Positions 1-8,483 of a stretch of 64,000 nucleotides of DNA are shown here, in pieces. Both the position numbers and the translations under genes were made by a program. This stretch comes from Nemertoderma westbladi (taxonomy: Eukaryota > Xenacoelomorpha > Nemertodermatida > Nemertodermatidae). The stretch spans positions 18,006-82,005 of the forward strand of contig JAUCBJ010006498.1 in the NCBI GenBank assembly GCA_032718475.1, written 5' to 3'. Under the pieces are notes generated by a model, which had not been told where the DNA came from, ran no database searches, and was given only the letters and a program-made list of their open reading frames with translations. Position 1 is the first letter of the stretch, and every line of letters begins with the position of its first letter.

Positions 1-1037
1 GGTTTTAGGTTAGCGTAGTGTAATATTGTATTTGTAACCAAGTAACATAAAGGACCCCCTTGGAAATAAGCTGCAAAGCCTTAGGGGTAATCCTATATGT
101 TATGTTGGACAATACCTTTATACCGGTACATTGTTTGGTGTATTTGTTATTGTTTTTACATAATGTATAAATAAATCTATCTATCAGTGTTGATAGTATG
201 ACGTATGGTATGTATAATAAATCAAAAAAAATGTTAATATAGAATAAATCATGTTTTGAAAATTACTAGCTAGTCGATTAGCTAATGTTCTAGAACACAA
301 TATTTTTTTGAAAAATGTTGCAATGAAGTCAGTGGTGATATTGACTATGCAAAAAGTACAATTTAACATTTTTTTCGTACATCATTTCATTAATTAAGGG
401 GGGGTGGGGGGGGGGGGGGGTACACCATTTTCGGACAACTCTTCGATTTATCACTCTCAGCGTTTCAAAATTGTTTGGTTTTGGCTAAAATTTGGCATAT
501 AGGTACCTAGGATTCTATTCTACATGACAGTTCAGAAAATTCTTACTTTTCGGTATTTAATATTAGTTAATACTAGTTAACAATAAAAATAACTTGGTTG
601 CGCTTAAAACCCTAAGGCTTTTACAGTTTTGAATCTAATCACATGAAAGTTTTTTTATATGATAGATCAAAGATGGGGCAACATAACTATCAGGCAAAAT
701 TGTGTGAAAATAATTCCGCACCACTAGGTGGTGCTGCAAATTTATGCTAATTTTTAGGTTTGTTATAAATATTATTAAATTTTATTAACAAAAAATTTCG
801 AAAAGTTGCCTGATACTTTTATGCAGGGTGGCTATCTAGACACCCACAGGAAGTTTCAGACTAATTACTCAAAAATTGTAGAAGTAGTAGGGTTTTTAAG
901 TTGACAATTTCATGAAAAAAATATTTGGAGATAATCGACCTTTCATTATACATACAGTAGTAATAGTAATTTCAATAGGATTCCATAAATGGAAATTTAC
1001 ATAACTTGAAAACTAAAAGAGCTATTAAATAGCGGTT
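1..1037. other. AT-rich intergenic DNA without a supported gene
   Basis: No reading frame here resembles a known protein. The stretch is AT-rich and contains one long G run (398-420) with a single interrupting T. Short open frames are AT-rich chance frames. It ends at the Merlin terminal repeat. Confidence 0.6.
398..420 (+). repeat. poly(G) tract
   Basis: A run of 23 bases that is all G except one T. It is one of more than ten such homopolymer runs spread through the window. It could form a G-quadruplex, and its exact length may be unreliable in the assembly. Confidence 0.8.
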
Positions 1038-1040
1038 ACG

Positions 1041-1072
1041 GTAGTACTGTGGCCCGGGTGACGAAAATGTGT
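1041..1072 (+). repeat. Left terminal inverted repeat of the Merlin element
   Basis: It pairs with 2979-3012 in inverted orientation over about 32 bp with one mismatch. The core is gtggcccgggtgacg. It marks the 3' end of the transposase transcription unit, because the transposase reads on the minus strand. Confidence 0.85.
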
Positions 1073-1206
1073 TTTTTTTATGTGTTTTTTTTGTGATTTT
1101 ATTTTATTTTTTTTATTTTATACATAATGATTAGCTAGTAGAGTTGTAATTAAAATGATTAGCCATAAGATTTTTAATTAAAATATGTTACTGAGTCACT
1201 TTTCAG

Positions 1207-1797
1207 TTAATAGTTTGCTTTTATAAGGTCAATCAGATCAAGAAACGGTGTCTCGACATGAAGTCCACGCCATCTGAACTCCCCCAAGTGATTTTCAATG
1301 TTTGCCTCAGCACTTTTCTTTCGATGCATAATTGCGAATTTAGCATGGCGCCACATCCCTTCTATACGTTGGGTATTAGCCCCGGTTGCTGGGTTCACAA
1401 AACGCCACTTTCCCTTGGTAGCATGCTTCACTTTGAGGTGCGTGTAGCCCCCACTTCCATCGCTGCACTGCCACTGATCCCTCCTGTTCATGATACCAAC
1501 TCGCCGACCGCAATATGCTGACCATTCATCTGACATAATTGTCGTTCCACCTTTGATATGGCGTTCAACAACCGGTCGTAGTGTTTCTGTGTCACGTCGC
1601 TGCACATGGAACATCCGCATGTCGACTGATTTATCAGCTCTTTTATGGACTAGCCCAAAAATCCATGGCCCATCAACTGCTCGTCCATAATTCCTTGCAG
1701 CGCTGATGTAATGCTGCATTGCAGCTGCATTTTTAAGAATGCTGTGCCGGCTTGTCAACAAAATTGCACCGCCACAACTCCCTATCACCCATGACAT
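1207..1797 (-). pseudogene. Merlin transposase C-terminal DDE part, fused to a LINE tail
   Basis: The 196-residue open frame is a chimera. Residues 1 to about 29 are the last codons and 3' untranslated part of a LINE that matches 42735-42800 and 60210-60290. From about residue 30 on it is the ISXO2/IS1595-type transposase core found in Merlin elements: GPWIFGLVHKR, then IMSDEWSAY holding the second catalytic Asp, then NTQRIEGMWRHAK holding the catalytic Glu, and the EFRWR block near the end. These enzymes cut and paste the element through its terminal repeats. The first catalytic Asp is not in this frame; it lies near 2346, beyond the insertion. The piece is therefore a broken transposase rather than a new fusion gene. 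Confidence 0.85.
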
Positions 1798-1953
1798 TTG
1801 CTAGATCATCCGCATCTTTAAGGCCAGTGTCCTTTAAGATGCGTCTCAAGAAAGTCATGGGCTGTATGCTTATTCACTCCATGAGGCTACAAAGTACAAG
1901 ATTATGCACTGGCTGGTCCTCACGGCGAAAGCAATGTCCTGTAAAGCGGAGGC
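1709..1953 (-). mobile_element. 5'-truncated 3' end of LINE family A, inserted in the Merlin element
   Basis: About 245 bp match the 3' ends of the LINE copies at 42730-42970 and 60040-60290, including the end of the reverse-transcriptase reading frame and the segment around gcagctgcaatgcagca. The match stops abruptly near 1953, after ggaggc, as expected for a 5'-truncated insertion. It lies on the minus strand in the same sense as the transposase. Confidence 0.85.
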
Positions 1954-2290
1954 CGATCCCCTGCGAACACATACCCAGTAGCTGATGTCCCACCAATGGC
2001 CATTATAAGCATGGCAGACCACCTGCAGTGCCCATGGGAGCATGTCTGAAAAACTCGTATTATTGTAATTTGTAATGTTAGTTTATATCTATAGTTTATA
2101 GTTGACAAATTTATTCCAGATTTATTGTTCTAATAATATAAGAGTAATAATTTAATTTTATATAGTGTGACGTGACATAGGGGAAGGTGGGGGGGGGGGG
2201 GGGGGGGGTGGCCATTTCGTGATGATTTGTGACGAAAGGGGGGATGGGTTCAAAAATGTCTTTAAAAAACGTGACGTCATTTATGGATGG
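1954..2290. other. Unassigned insert between Merlin transposase pieces
   Basis: This stretch separates the middle and C-terminal transposase parts. It holds a poly(G) run (2189-2208) and a cgtgacgtcatttatgga segment. Its open frames do not continue the transposase and match nothing I recognise. It may be a second inserted repeat beside the LINE tail. Confidence 0.45.
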
Positions 2291-2480
2291 CCCCTTTCAG
2301 CTTCCTCCCGCGCATATATTTCCTCCGACCCCGAAACAGTGATTCATCGATTTGAATCGATTCTACTGGGCCGTCCATTGGGTCTGCCTCCTTCATGTCC
2401 TTGTACATTAATTCACGTACAAAGTTGGCCCAATCAACCATCGTGTGATCATTGATCTAACCAACTATTCCACCAAGTAG
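2290..2480 (-). pseudogene. Merlin transposase middle part with first catalytic Asp
   Basis: Reading the minus strand gives a frame with QIDESLFRGRRKYMRG, the block that carries the first Asp of the IS1595/Merlin catalytic triad (Asp codon at 2346-2348, Glu at 2343-2345). The frame meets a stop near 2270, where the inserted DNA begins. It is not opened by its own ATG and is continuous in sense with the pieces on either side. Confidence 0.7.
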
Positions 2481-2498
2481 ACGGTGAGTTGTTCATAG

Positions 2499-2877
2499 TT
2501 AGTAGTTAATAGCCTTCATAGTTGTTTCTATGATGAAGAAGAACATCAGCCAGATAATTTGCTTCACCAATAGATTTGAGTTGTTTGCGAACCATGTTTC
2601 AACACGTGCAGACCGGCGATGCCTCTTTGGAGAACTGCAGAGCCACATCAGACGTGGAAAACAGTGTCTAACATAGGTTACAATCTTTGAGGGAAACTCA
2701 CAAGAATCTGCAGTACATGTACTTTGCGCGTTATCTTTCGGAAGTAGACCCACTCGTTGCATGAATTTTATAGCATTACCTTCATCTCCAATCTGAGAAA
2801 CCAACTCTTCCACGTTCAGATCATGCCGATTAGGTCTAGGATAGTGGTGTCTTATATCACCGCCACCACCTGCCATT
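2499..2877 (-). pseudogene. Merlin transposase N-terminal part
   Basis: The frame starts MAGGGGDIRHHYPRP and includes LNVEELVSQIGDEGNAIKFM and a Cys/basic segment leading to RVETWFANNSNLLVKQII. That matches the layout of the Merlin N-terminal domain, where a zinc-ribbon-like part is followed by an R-x-G-x-W-F-type motif and a hydrophobic helix. The zinc-ribbon cysteines are incomplete. The frame ends in the hydrophobic segment at 2499, and the transposase resumes in another frame at about 2480. The start was chosen at the Met before GGGG, because the codons upstream look non-coding. Confidence 0.65.
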
Positions 2878-2978
2878 TTATAGCTAGTCGTATAAATATA
2901 AAATAAACGCACTTAAGAATGTGTAAAACAAAATAATACAAATTAAAAATGTTCCAGAACACAAAAACCAACGTTATT

Positions 2979-3012
2979 AACACATTTTCGTCACCCGGGC
3001 CACAGTAGTACC
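2979..3012 (-). repeat. Right terminal inverted repeat of the Merlin element
   Basis: Reverse complement of the left repeat, containing cgtcacccgggccacagtag. Just outside, at 3009-3026 and 3099-3149, shorter inverted copies of the same end sequence occur (ccctaccaaatta against taatttggtaggg, and tactactgtg against cgcagtagta). This suggests a second, decayed terminus or a nested miniature element. Confidence 0.8.
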
Positions 3013-3014
3013 CC

Positions 3015-3753
3015 CCTACCAAATTATTTTTTACTACTAGTTTTTTGGTTGCTTTTGTGAACAATTTCTTGAACATGTTACAGCTAGCTAGCTATCTTGG
3101 TACTACTGTGTAATTTGGTAGGGGTCTGCCCAAATCGCAGTAGTACCCATAAAATTTGAAGCCATCCAGTCCAGTATTAAAGTGAACTAAAAGGCTAGAA
3201 AAAATCAGCCTTCAAATAAAACAAACAGGAGTTAACTAAGTGCAACGTCCTGAATAAATTATGTTCTAGAAGTCCTTGAGTGCAGTTGTTACAGAAACAA
3301 TGATTAATTGCATAAAAAGGATATAAATTTTATTAATTTTCCTACATATTAATATTAAAACTAATAATTAAACACTACGAACGCCGATTTGTTGACATAA
3401 TCTAACAAAATTAAGTACAACATTGTGTGAAAATGGCCGTATTCAGCGTAAATATTTATTGTTGACAAAAAAAGTGTTCATTTTTTGTCAAACTCGCTAA
3501 CAATAAAGTATTATTTATCCTCTTTGAAATCCGAATTTCCTCGAAAAGAAAAATTTTTTTTTTCCTCGGCCTCGAAAAAGATATGGTTTTACTATTTCAC
3601 GAAAATGCGAATAAATAAGGCGGACAAAAAAGTTTTTTAGTTTTTCATTGTAAATGAAATAGTTAATAATAAAACATTAAATTAAATTAAATTTATAACA
3701 TAAAGCTTCTGCACATAGAAGCGGTTACTAAACCGTAGAGCTGCATTCTACAG
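3015..3753. other. AT-rich spacer downstream of the CCDC115-like gene
   Basis: No gene is supported. The left part holds the small inverted copies of the Merlin end described separately. The rest is AT-rich and probably includes the 3' untranslated region of the minus-strand gene at 3754-4380. I did not find an unambiguous AATAAA close to its stop. Confidence 0.5.
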
Positions 3754-4380
3754 CTATTCGCTAAGATTAGCTGATTCTAATTGAGTTGACAACGAATTGA
3801 CATCAATGCGTTTGGTTTCTAGGAACTTCTTATAGTTTCTCGCGAATCGCATCTGGGTCTGGGCGAGTTGAGGGATCAGCGCGACGACCTGGACGAAGGA
3901 GGATTGGCATTGTCGGAGGGAACGCGGAACCAGAACGCCGAACCAACGCAGAACGTCATTACCGCGTTCCGACGTTCCATCCCCTCGTACTTCCTCCTGT
4001 TCCGACGTTCTATCCCCTCGCACTTCCTCCTGTTCCGACGTTCTATCCCCTCGCACTTCCTCGATATTAACTAAACGTTTCCTCACCCCCGTATTTCCCG
4101 AACCGTTCACGCCACAATCCTCCAACGTAACCGCGGTTTCTCCGTCAAGGGTTTCGGATAGCGTTACGACTTTTCCGGGATTGAGTTCGCGATTATCAAA
4201 TTGAGTAGCGCTGACCGCGGTAACGCCGCTGATACATCGCGCCTTAGATAGATGAAGGAATCCGTCCGACATATGTCGGTCGATGTGTCTGCGAATGTCG
4301 ACAATAGTGTCAGCGTCAGCGAGAAGTTCTAATACAATACGGTCTAATAATCTACACAATTTCGCGTTACTTGCAGACAT
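3754..4380 (-). CDS. CCDC115: CCDC115 / Vma22-like V-ATPase assembly factor
   Basis: A 208-residue single-exon frame. Residues 8-40 form an amphipathic helical start (LCRLLDRIVLELLADADTIV) followed by GFLHLSKARCISG. A C-terminal block at about 142-170 reads VLRWFGVLVPRSLRQCQSSF, and a basic helix follows. This N- and C-block pattern with a variable middle is that of CCDC115, the animal counterpart of yeast Vma22. The family helps assemble the membrane V0 sector of the vacuolar H+-ATPase in the endoplasmic reticulum/ERGIC. The length is close to that of the human protein (about 180). The middle holds three 11-residue repeats of EEVRGDRTSEQ (107-139). The gene lies 86 bp downstream of the PPP1R11-like gene on the same strand. 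No break is seen. A retrocopy is less likely because the neighbour is also an intact single-exon gene and no poly(A) tail remains. Confidence 0.85.
   Translation of the reverse strand: MSASNAKLCRLLDRIVLELLADADTIVDIRRHIDRHMSDGFLHLSKARCISGVTAVSATQFDNRELNPGKVVTLSETLDGETAVTLEDCGVNGSGNTGVRKRLVNIEEVRGDRTSEQEEVRGDRTSEQEEVRGDGTSERGNDVLRWFGVLVPRSLRQCQSSFVQVVALIPQLAQTQMRFARNYKKFLETKRIDVNSLSTQLESANLSE
3979..4077 (-). repeat. 33-bp tandem repeat inside the CCDC115-like gene
   Basis: Three near-identical 33-bp units encode three 11-residue units starting EEVRGDRTSEQ. They lie in the linker between the conserved ends of the protein, where length changes should be tolerated. The near identity of the units points to a recent expansion. 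Boundaries are approximate. Confidence 0.8.
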
Positions 4381-4466
4381 TTTATTACTGTATTAAAAAT
4401 CAGTTGTTGGAATGCAAACAATAAATAATGCACAAGGATTTAACTACTGATGATAGCGGAAAGGAT
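4381..4466 (-). promoter_or_regulatory. Intercistronic region with poly(A) signal and splice-acceptor-like site
   Basis: Read on the minus strand, AATAAA (4466-4471) overlaps the stop codon of the PPP1R11-like gene. The sequence ctgatttttaatacag then ends in AG at 4388-4389, and seven bases later the CCDC115-like ATG opens. A poly(A) signal followed within 80 bp by a T-rich acceptor just before the next start is what intercistronic regions look like in operons resolved by spliced-leader trans-splicing. No promoter-like element is evident in so short a gap. Confidence 0.55.
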
Positions 4467-4826
4467 TTATTCCCTTATTTCGCGGCCTAAATGTTTCCCT
4501 TCGCAGCAATCACTGTTTACTGGCTCATTTCCTTTCTTAGACTGTTTATTGCTGCCTTCTTCATCTGAACTCTCGTCAAAGTCTTTAGGTTTATGATAAA
4601 CACAACAGCACTTTGATTTCCTTCTGCCCAGATGCTCGTTATCGATGGTATCTTCGGTCCAACGAACCTGCCCCGACCCCGAGGACGACTGCCCCGACTC
4701 GCTTGTTTTCGGTTGTTCGGGTTGTTTCAGCGTAAGATGAAGTTTGGGCTGCTGCGGTGCATCAGATTCTGTCGGAGTGACTGTTTCTGTTTGCGTTACT
4801 TCCGTTGTCTGAATGATTGATGACAT
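4467..4826 (-). CDS. PPP1R11: PPP1R11 / protein phosphatase inhibitor-3-like
   Basis: A complete 119-residue frame. Residues 53-90 carry the family core: QVRW (an RVxF-type PP1 docking site, 53-56), [19 protein letters not shown] (57-75) and [15 protein letters not shown]. The C-terminus keeps a short Cys-containing segment ([10 protein letters not shown]). In this family the protein binds and inhibits the PP1 catalytic subunit; the vertebrate member also has ubiquitin-ligase activity linked to the Cys-rich part. The first 50 residues are Ser/Thr/Gln-rich and low in complexity, as in relatives. The length matches the usual 100-130. The start is the first Met. The next gene on the strand begins 86 bp beyond the stop. 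Confidence 0.93.
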   Translation of the reverse strand: MSSIIQTTEVTQTETVTPTESDAPQQPKLHLTLKQPEQPKTSESGQSSSGSGQVRWTEDTIDNEHLGRRKSKCCCVYHKPKDFDESSDEEGSNKQSKKGNEPVNSDCCEGKHLGREIRE

Positions 4827-5005
4827 CTTATTATTGCATTTTGCATGATTACCGGTACATCGGTACTACCGAATACTGGAATACAGAATAAGGTTGACGG
4901 ATAGGTTAAGGAACTGAGTTGTCTTGAAGGCCTACCGGTACCTGTTCCACGACAAGTACAAATTAGTTTAACCCAGGGGCGGGGCGCCACCTGCCGCCGC
5001 CACAT

Positions 5006-5026
5006 GGGGGGGGGGGGGGGGGGGGG
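5006..5026 (+). repeat. poly(G) tract
   Basis: A run of 21 G bases upstream of the PPP1R11-like gene. On that gene's strand it is poly(C). Confidence 0.8.
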
Positions 5027-5752
5027 TAACAATTATTTATTAATTAAAAGTTACATTAAATGTGTTGTTTTAACGGTTTCAGATTCAGATAGAGGATTAT
5101 AGGCTACTGAAAATCTTGATGAACAAAATTAAAACTGATGAGAGAACGAGACAAATTCAATAATTAATGTTTTTATTATTTACAGGGGCTCATTCATAAA
5201 TTAAATAAATTATAATTCAGAAGAGAAAAATATTCAAAACTTTCTGAAAATATTCCCCGACTCCTTGATTTTGATCCGTTTAAGCTGAATCTTGGTATAT
5301 ACGTACGCCTAATACAAAACAGGCTGTGTCCTTGTGGGCACGCTTAATCCGTGGACAGTTCTCCAGTCTACCGCTAGTGGCCTAAAATGAAAACATTTTA
5401 GAAATGGCTGAAAATGAAAACCTTCAGCCCTTTTGTATTATTATATATAATACTTTCTTCCTGATTGATACTTAGGTTAATATATTCTAGACGTCAGACT
5501 GAGTACTGAGTTTTGTGAGGTCTTAAACCGACTGCAGTTACCTACAGTCCCAATCCCAATAAACATTAACTTGGTCATTTTGGCGGCCAAAACGACCAAA
5601 ATGGCCAAATATAAATTGCGGCATTCATGAAAGGAACTTCTGAGGCAAGTTGGCTTGTCAATCACAGCCAGTGAATAGAGGCTGAGTGTAAGTAAAGCCC
5701 AGGATGTTGGCAGATAGAAAAAGGCTTCGATTTCCGGACATTCCCTCCCCAA

Positions 5753-5774
5753 CCCCCCCCCCCCCCCCCCCCCC
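5753..5774 (+). repeat. poly(C) tract
   Basis: A run of 22 C bases in intergenic DNA. Confidence 0.8.
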
Positions 5775-5847
5775 GGACAGTTCCGTTCCGTTCGAGTAGG
5801 ACACTACTGTTTTAATAATTTCGCACGTTTATTTTTCATTTTGTAAG

Positions 5848-5985
5848 GTAAACATAGAACATTTTTATTTTCAATATTATTTCTTGACCCTTTATTAACC
5901 TCGCTCGCACACGGTAAATATAATGCCTCGAGAATTAATAGGGAAAACATTTTAACTTTTTTTCCCATGTAATAAATAATTATTG
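5848..5985 (+). repeat. Short dispersed repeat (copy 1)
   Basis: Shares ccctttattaacctcgct, aaatgcctcgagaat and cataaataattatt-type blocks, in the same order, with 27490-27615. No coding capacity. Probably a short interspersed element fragment. Confidence 0.55.
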
Positions 5986-6157
5986 TGTTTTATCTGTGTA
6001 TCTGCGTTGAATATAATTAATATATTGATAATTAATTTCGCTGGAGTTAATTAGAAGTTCGCTGGATTTAATATTATTTACCGTGGCTCAAGAGAGGTGT
6101 GATGGCTATGTAAGGTCATGTGTGAATCATACTTGGACCTATATGGTGAGTGTGCAT

Positions 6158-6181
6158 GGGGGGGGGGGGGGGGGGGGGGGG
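6158..6181 (+). repeat. poly(G) tract
   Basis: A run of 24 G bases. It makes a spurious glycine run in an overlapping short frame. Confidence 0.8.
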
Positions 6182-6914
6182 AATTAGTAGATAATTCGGA
6201 ATGTGAATCCTGTTTTCATTTTTTTAAACTGGACGCTAGTGGCCTTGCATGTTTTCACGTGACATACATAGAATACAGGCAAAAATACATAGAAATAAGC
6301 CCAACGCTAATAATTAACACATGTACACATATGAACTATACAAGAAGGTACTGTTTCTCCTGTTCAAAGCAAAATCTAATCATGAATACTTTTTCACTGT
6401 AACTCGTAACTCAACCAATTGGTCCTTTTTCGAAGAAATCCTACATGGGCATTTTGGAGCTAACCCGCCACTACTGCTTGGCTCACTGGAAGTGTATTTA
6501 GGTAAAGCTCTATTGTAGGCTGTGGCTCTGTTTTAACTTAGCTGAGCCAAGACGACAGACATTAGGATGGGAACACGAACACACCATATTATCCTTCCCC
6601 TATTCATTTCAATGGTAGCCAGCTTGTCTTTCCCGCACTGGGGGTAGACCATTGCCATTGGTTAGCTGTATGCTATTGTAATACAAAGAGAGCGGCAGGA
6701 TAAAGAAAAATGCCGACCTCACTAATAATGGGCTGGTCCCACAGGTCACTTTAAGGTTGGTACAGTAGGTACTACAGTTTACATGTTCAAGGGCGCCAGT
6801 CCCTAGTCGCAAGCCCATAGTATGTCCCTGTAGTAGTTTCAGACGCTTTCACTCAGCATCCTAGTGTCAAGGAAGTTTGGAGTTGAGTGTGGGTGGGTGG
6901 ATTGGTGGCCCCCA

Positions 6915-7350
6915 CGCAACACCGCAGTGTCGGGTGACTACAAAACAACGACCAACGACCCAAATGATAAAGACCTGTACAAATACAAAACACATGTGTT
7001 AACTTTCGTTTATTGTTTTGGTTCCCCAACACGCCTCTGTAACCTGCTTCTTTACTAACCTGCTCCTTTAAATGGCAATGTGACCTAACGCTCTCTGGCA
7101 ATGGGACCTAAAGCTCTTTGGAACCTAACGCTCTTTGGGACGTAACGCGACTTTACCTCTTTGTTTTGTACAGGTCACAATGAGCGTTATGTACCATTGC
7201 TATTTAAAGGAGCAGGTTAGTAAAGGAGCAAGTTACAGAGGCGTGACGGGGGATTCAAAACAATTAACGAAAGTTAACACATGTAACAAGATTATGCAGG
7301 TCTTTATAATTGGGTCTTTGTTTTGTAGTCACCCCGCAGTGTCCGCGTTA
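6915..7350. repeat. Inverted repeat (foldback), arms about 160 bp
   Basis: The left arm (about 6915-7085) and the reverse complement of the right arm (about 7190-7350) share gtgactacaaaacaa, aaagacctg, acatgtgttaactttcgtt, acgcctctgtaac and actaacctgctcctttaaat, in order. The arms are imperfect, and about 100 bp of ctaacgctctttgg-type short repeats lies between them. No frame inside is protein-like. The layout is that of a foldback or miniature transposable element. Confidence 0.7.
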
Positions 7351-7478
7351 TACATTGTAAAAAAATATTTAAAAAAAATTTTATTATAAAAAAAAATATT
7401 ATTGAAATTAATTTCCGAAATTAACATCCCGAAAATAATTTATGGACGTCCATTAATTAGTTTTTTCATTGGTTGATA

Positions 7479-7631
7479 GATTAATTTCGGGACGTCCATA
7501 AATTAATTTCGGGACGTCCATAAGTTAATTTCGGGACGTCCATAAGTTAATTTCGGGAAGTCCATATAGTTTATTTCGGGACGTCCATAAATTAATTTCG
7601 GGACGTCCATAAATTAATTTCGGGGCGTTCA
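7479..7631 (+). repeat. 22-bp minisatellite with GGACGTCC core
   Basis: About seven tandem units of 22 bp. Each contains atttcgggacgtccata, and a few carry single-base changes. The GGACGTCC core is a perfect palindrome. Partial inverted copies lie just to the left (7420-7460). The array ends about 45 bp before the LTR element that starts near 7675. Confidence 0.85.
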
Positions 7632-7674
7632 GATTATTATACATACTCTTCCTTTAACGAAGCCCCATTCAACT

Positions 7675-8483
7675 TGTGACGGGATCCGGGGATCCCGATT
7701 TATCCGGTGTATTCGCTTACACGTCCCCGCCGCTAGTGAAAGAGTTTGTTATGGTTGTCGTTCTGATTGTTAATATAGATATAATGGCATAGTATAAATG
7801 AGATAATATTGACAGGTAGCACAGTTGATGTTTAGTTGACTGAATACTGCTAATGATGGTAGCGGCAATGACGGTAACGAAAGTCACCGCTCTGCCCTCT
7901 AGCTGTACTGGGATAACTGAATGAAATGACACTGTTACCGGTAATATGTATTGCACCGTTGGCCGTATTGCACTACTCAGCCGATGCCTTCCCCCCATTG
8001 GCTAATGACTCACTTCTCACCCTCATCTCCCTGGGAGTGTTCTCCCCTCGCTGCTGTCACTCTCTCCCTCCCGGAGGTGTAACCTCTGACCCCCATTGTG
8101 CGTATGTCCTCTGGGGTTTCCCATCCCGATCTCATTGGGGTGACACGAGGTTGATTGGAAATCAACCTCGTGCTCCCAATATTGCTTAAGGCGCTCTTTC
8201 CCACTTTATGGGGGTTGGTGTGGCGGAATTGAATACGCTCACACTCCCCACCATGCTATCTTCCCGGTGAGAAGATAGCATCAACCTCAAGTGCGCTTCA
8301 ATTCCGCTGGAACTCGATCTATCTATCGGGTGTGGGGTGGAGTTATTTTTTCTTGGAGTCGGCTTTCCAGGCCGCTCCCTATGGGTATGATGTCACTACC
8401 CTCTGGCGTCTCGTGTCGGGCCGATCGTGCGCTTCTTTCACACAACTTTTGTTTCCCCAACACTCTCACCACTCTAACTCCGC
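7675..8483 (-). repeat. LTR (3' LTR for the minus-strand element)
   Basis: Direct repeat of 14123-14930 with only scattered base differences. It contains two hairpins: cacgaggttgattgg paired with its complement (about 8150-8176) and atgctatcttc paired with gaagatagcat (about 8262-8281). Open frames inside are shadows, and the other LTR repeats them exactly. Confidence 0.85.

Larger units (their letters stand above)
1038..3014 (-). mobile_element. Merlin-type (IS1595-like) DNA transposon, interrupted
   Basis: Near-perfect terminal inverted repeats bound this element. The left end (about 1041-1072) reads gtagtactgtggcccgggtg and continues to acgaaaatgtgtt. The reverse complement of about 2979-3012 differs at one base in the outer part. 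Between them, on the minus strand, lie pieces of an IS1595/Merlin transposase in the right order: an N-terminal part (2499-2877), a middle part with the first catalytic Asp (about 2290-2480) and the C-terminal DDE part (1207-1710). The coding order is broken by inserted DNA at about 1709-2290. I saw no convincing 8-9 bp target duplication. Confidence 0.85.
4827..6900. other. Intergenic DNA upstream of the gene pair
   Basis: No protein is supported over about 2 kb. The stretch contains poly(G)/poly(C) runs at 5006-5026, 5753-5774 and 6158-6181 and several ACCGGTA palindromes. The promoter of the minus-strand gene pair should lie just above 4826, but no clear TATA box was recognised. A segment at about 5848-5985 recurs at 27490-27615. 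Poly-Gly or poly-Pro frames across the runs are artefacts. Confidence 0.5.

Noticed and set aside
3979-4077. RGD cell-adhesion motif in the repeated linker
   Set aside because: The CCDC115 family is not secreted, and the triplet is part of a tandem repeat, so an adhesion role is not supported.
6118-6402. Frame with a poly-glycine run
   Set aside because: The run is produced by a homopolymer of 24 G, and the flanking residues resemble nothing.
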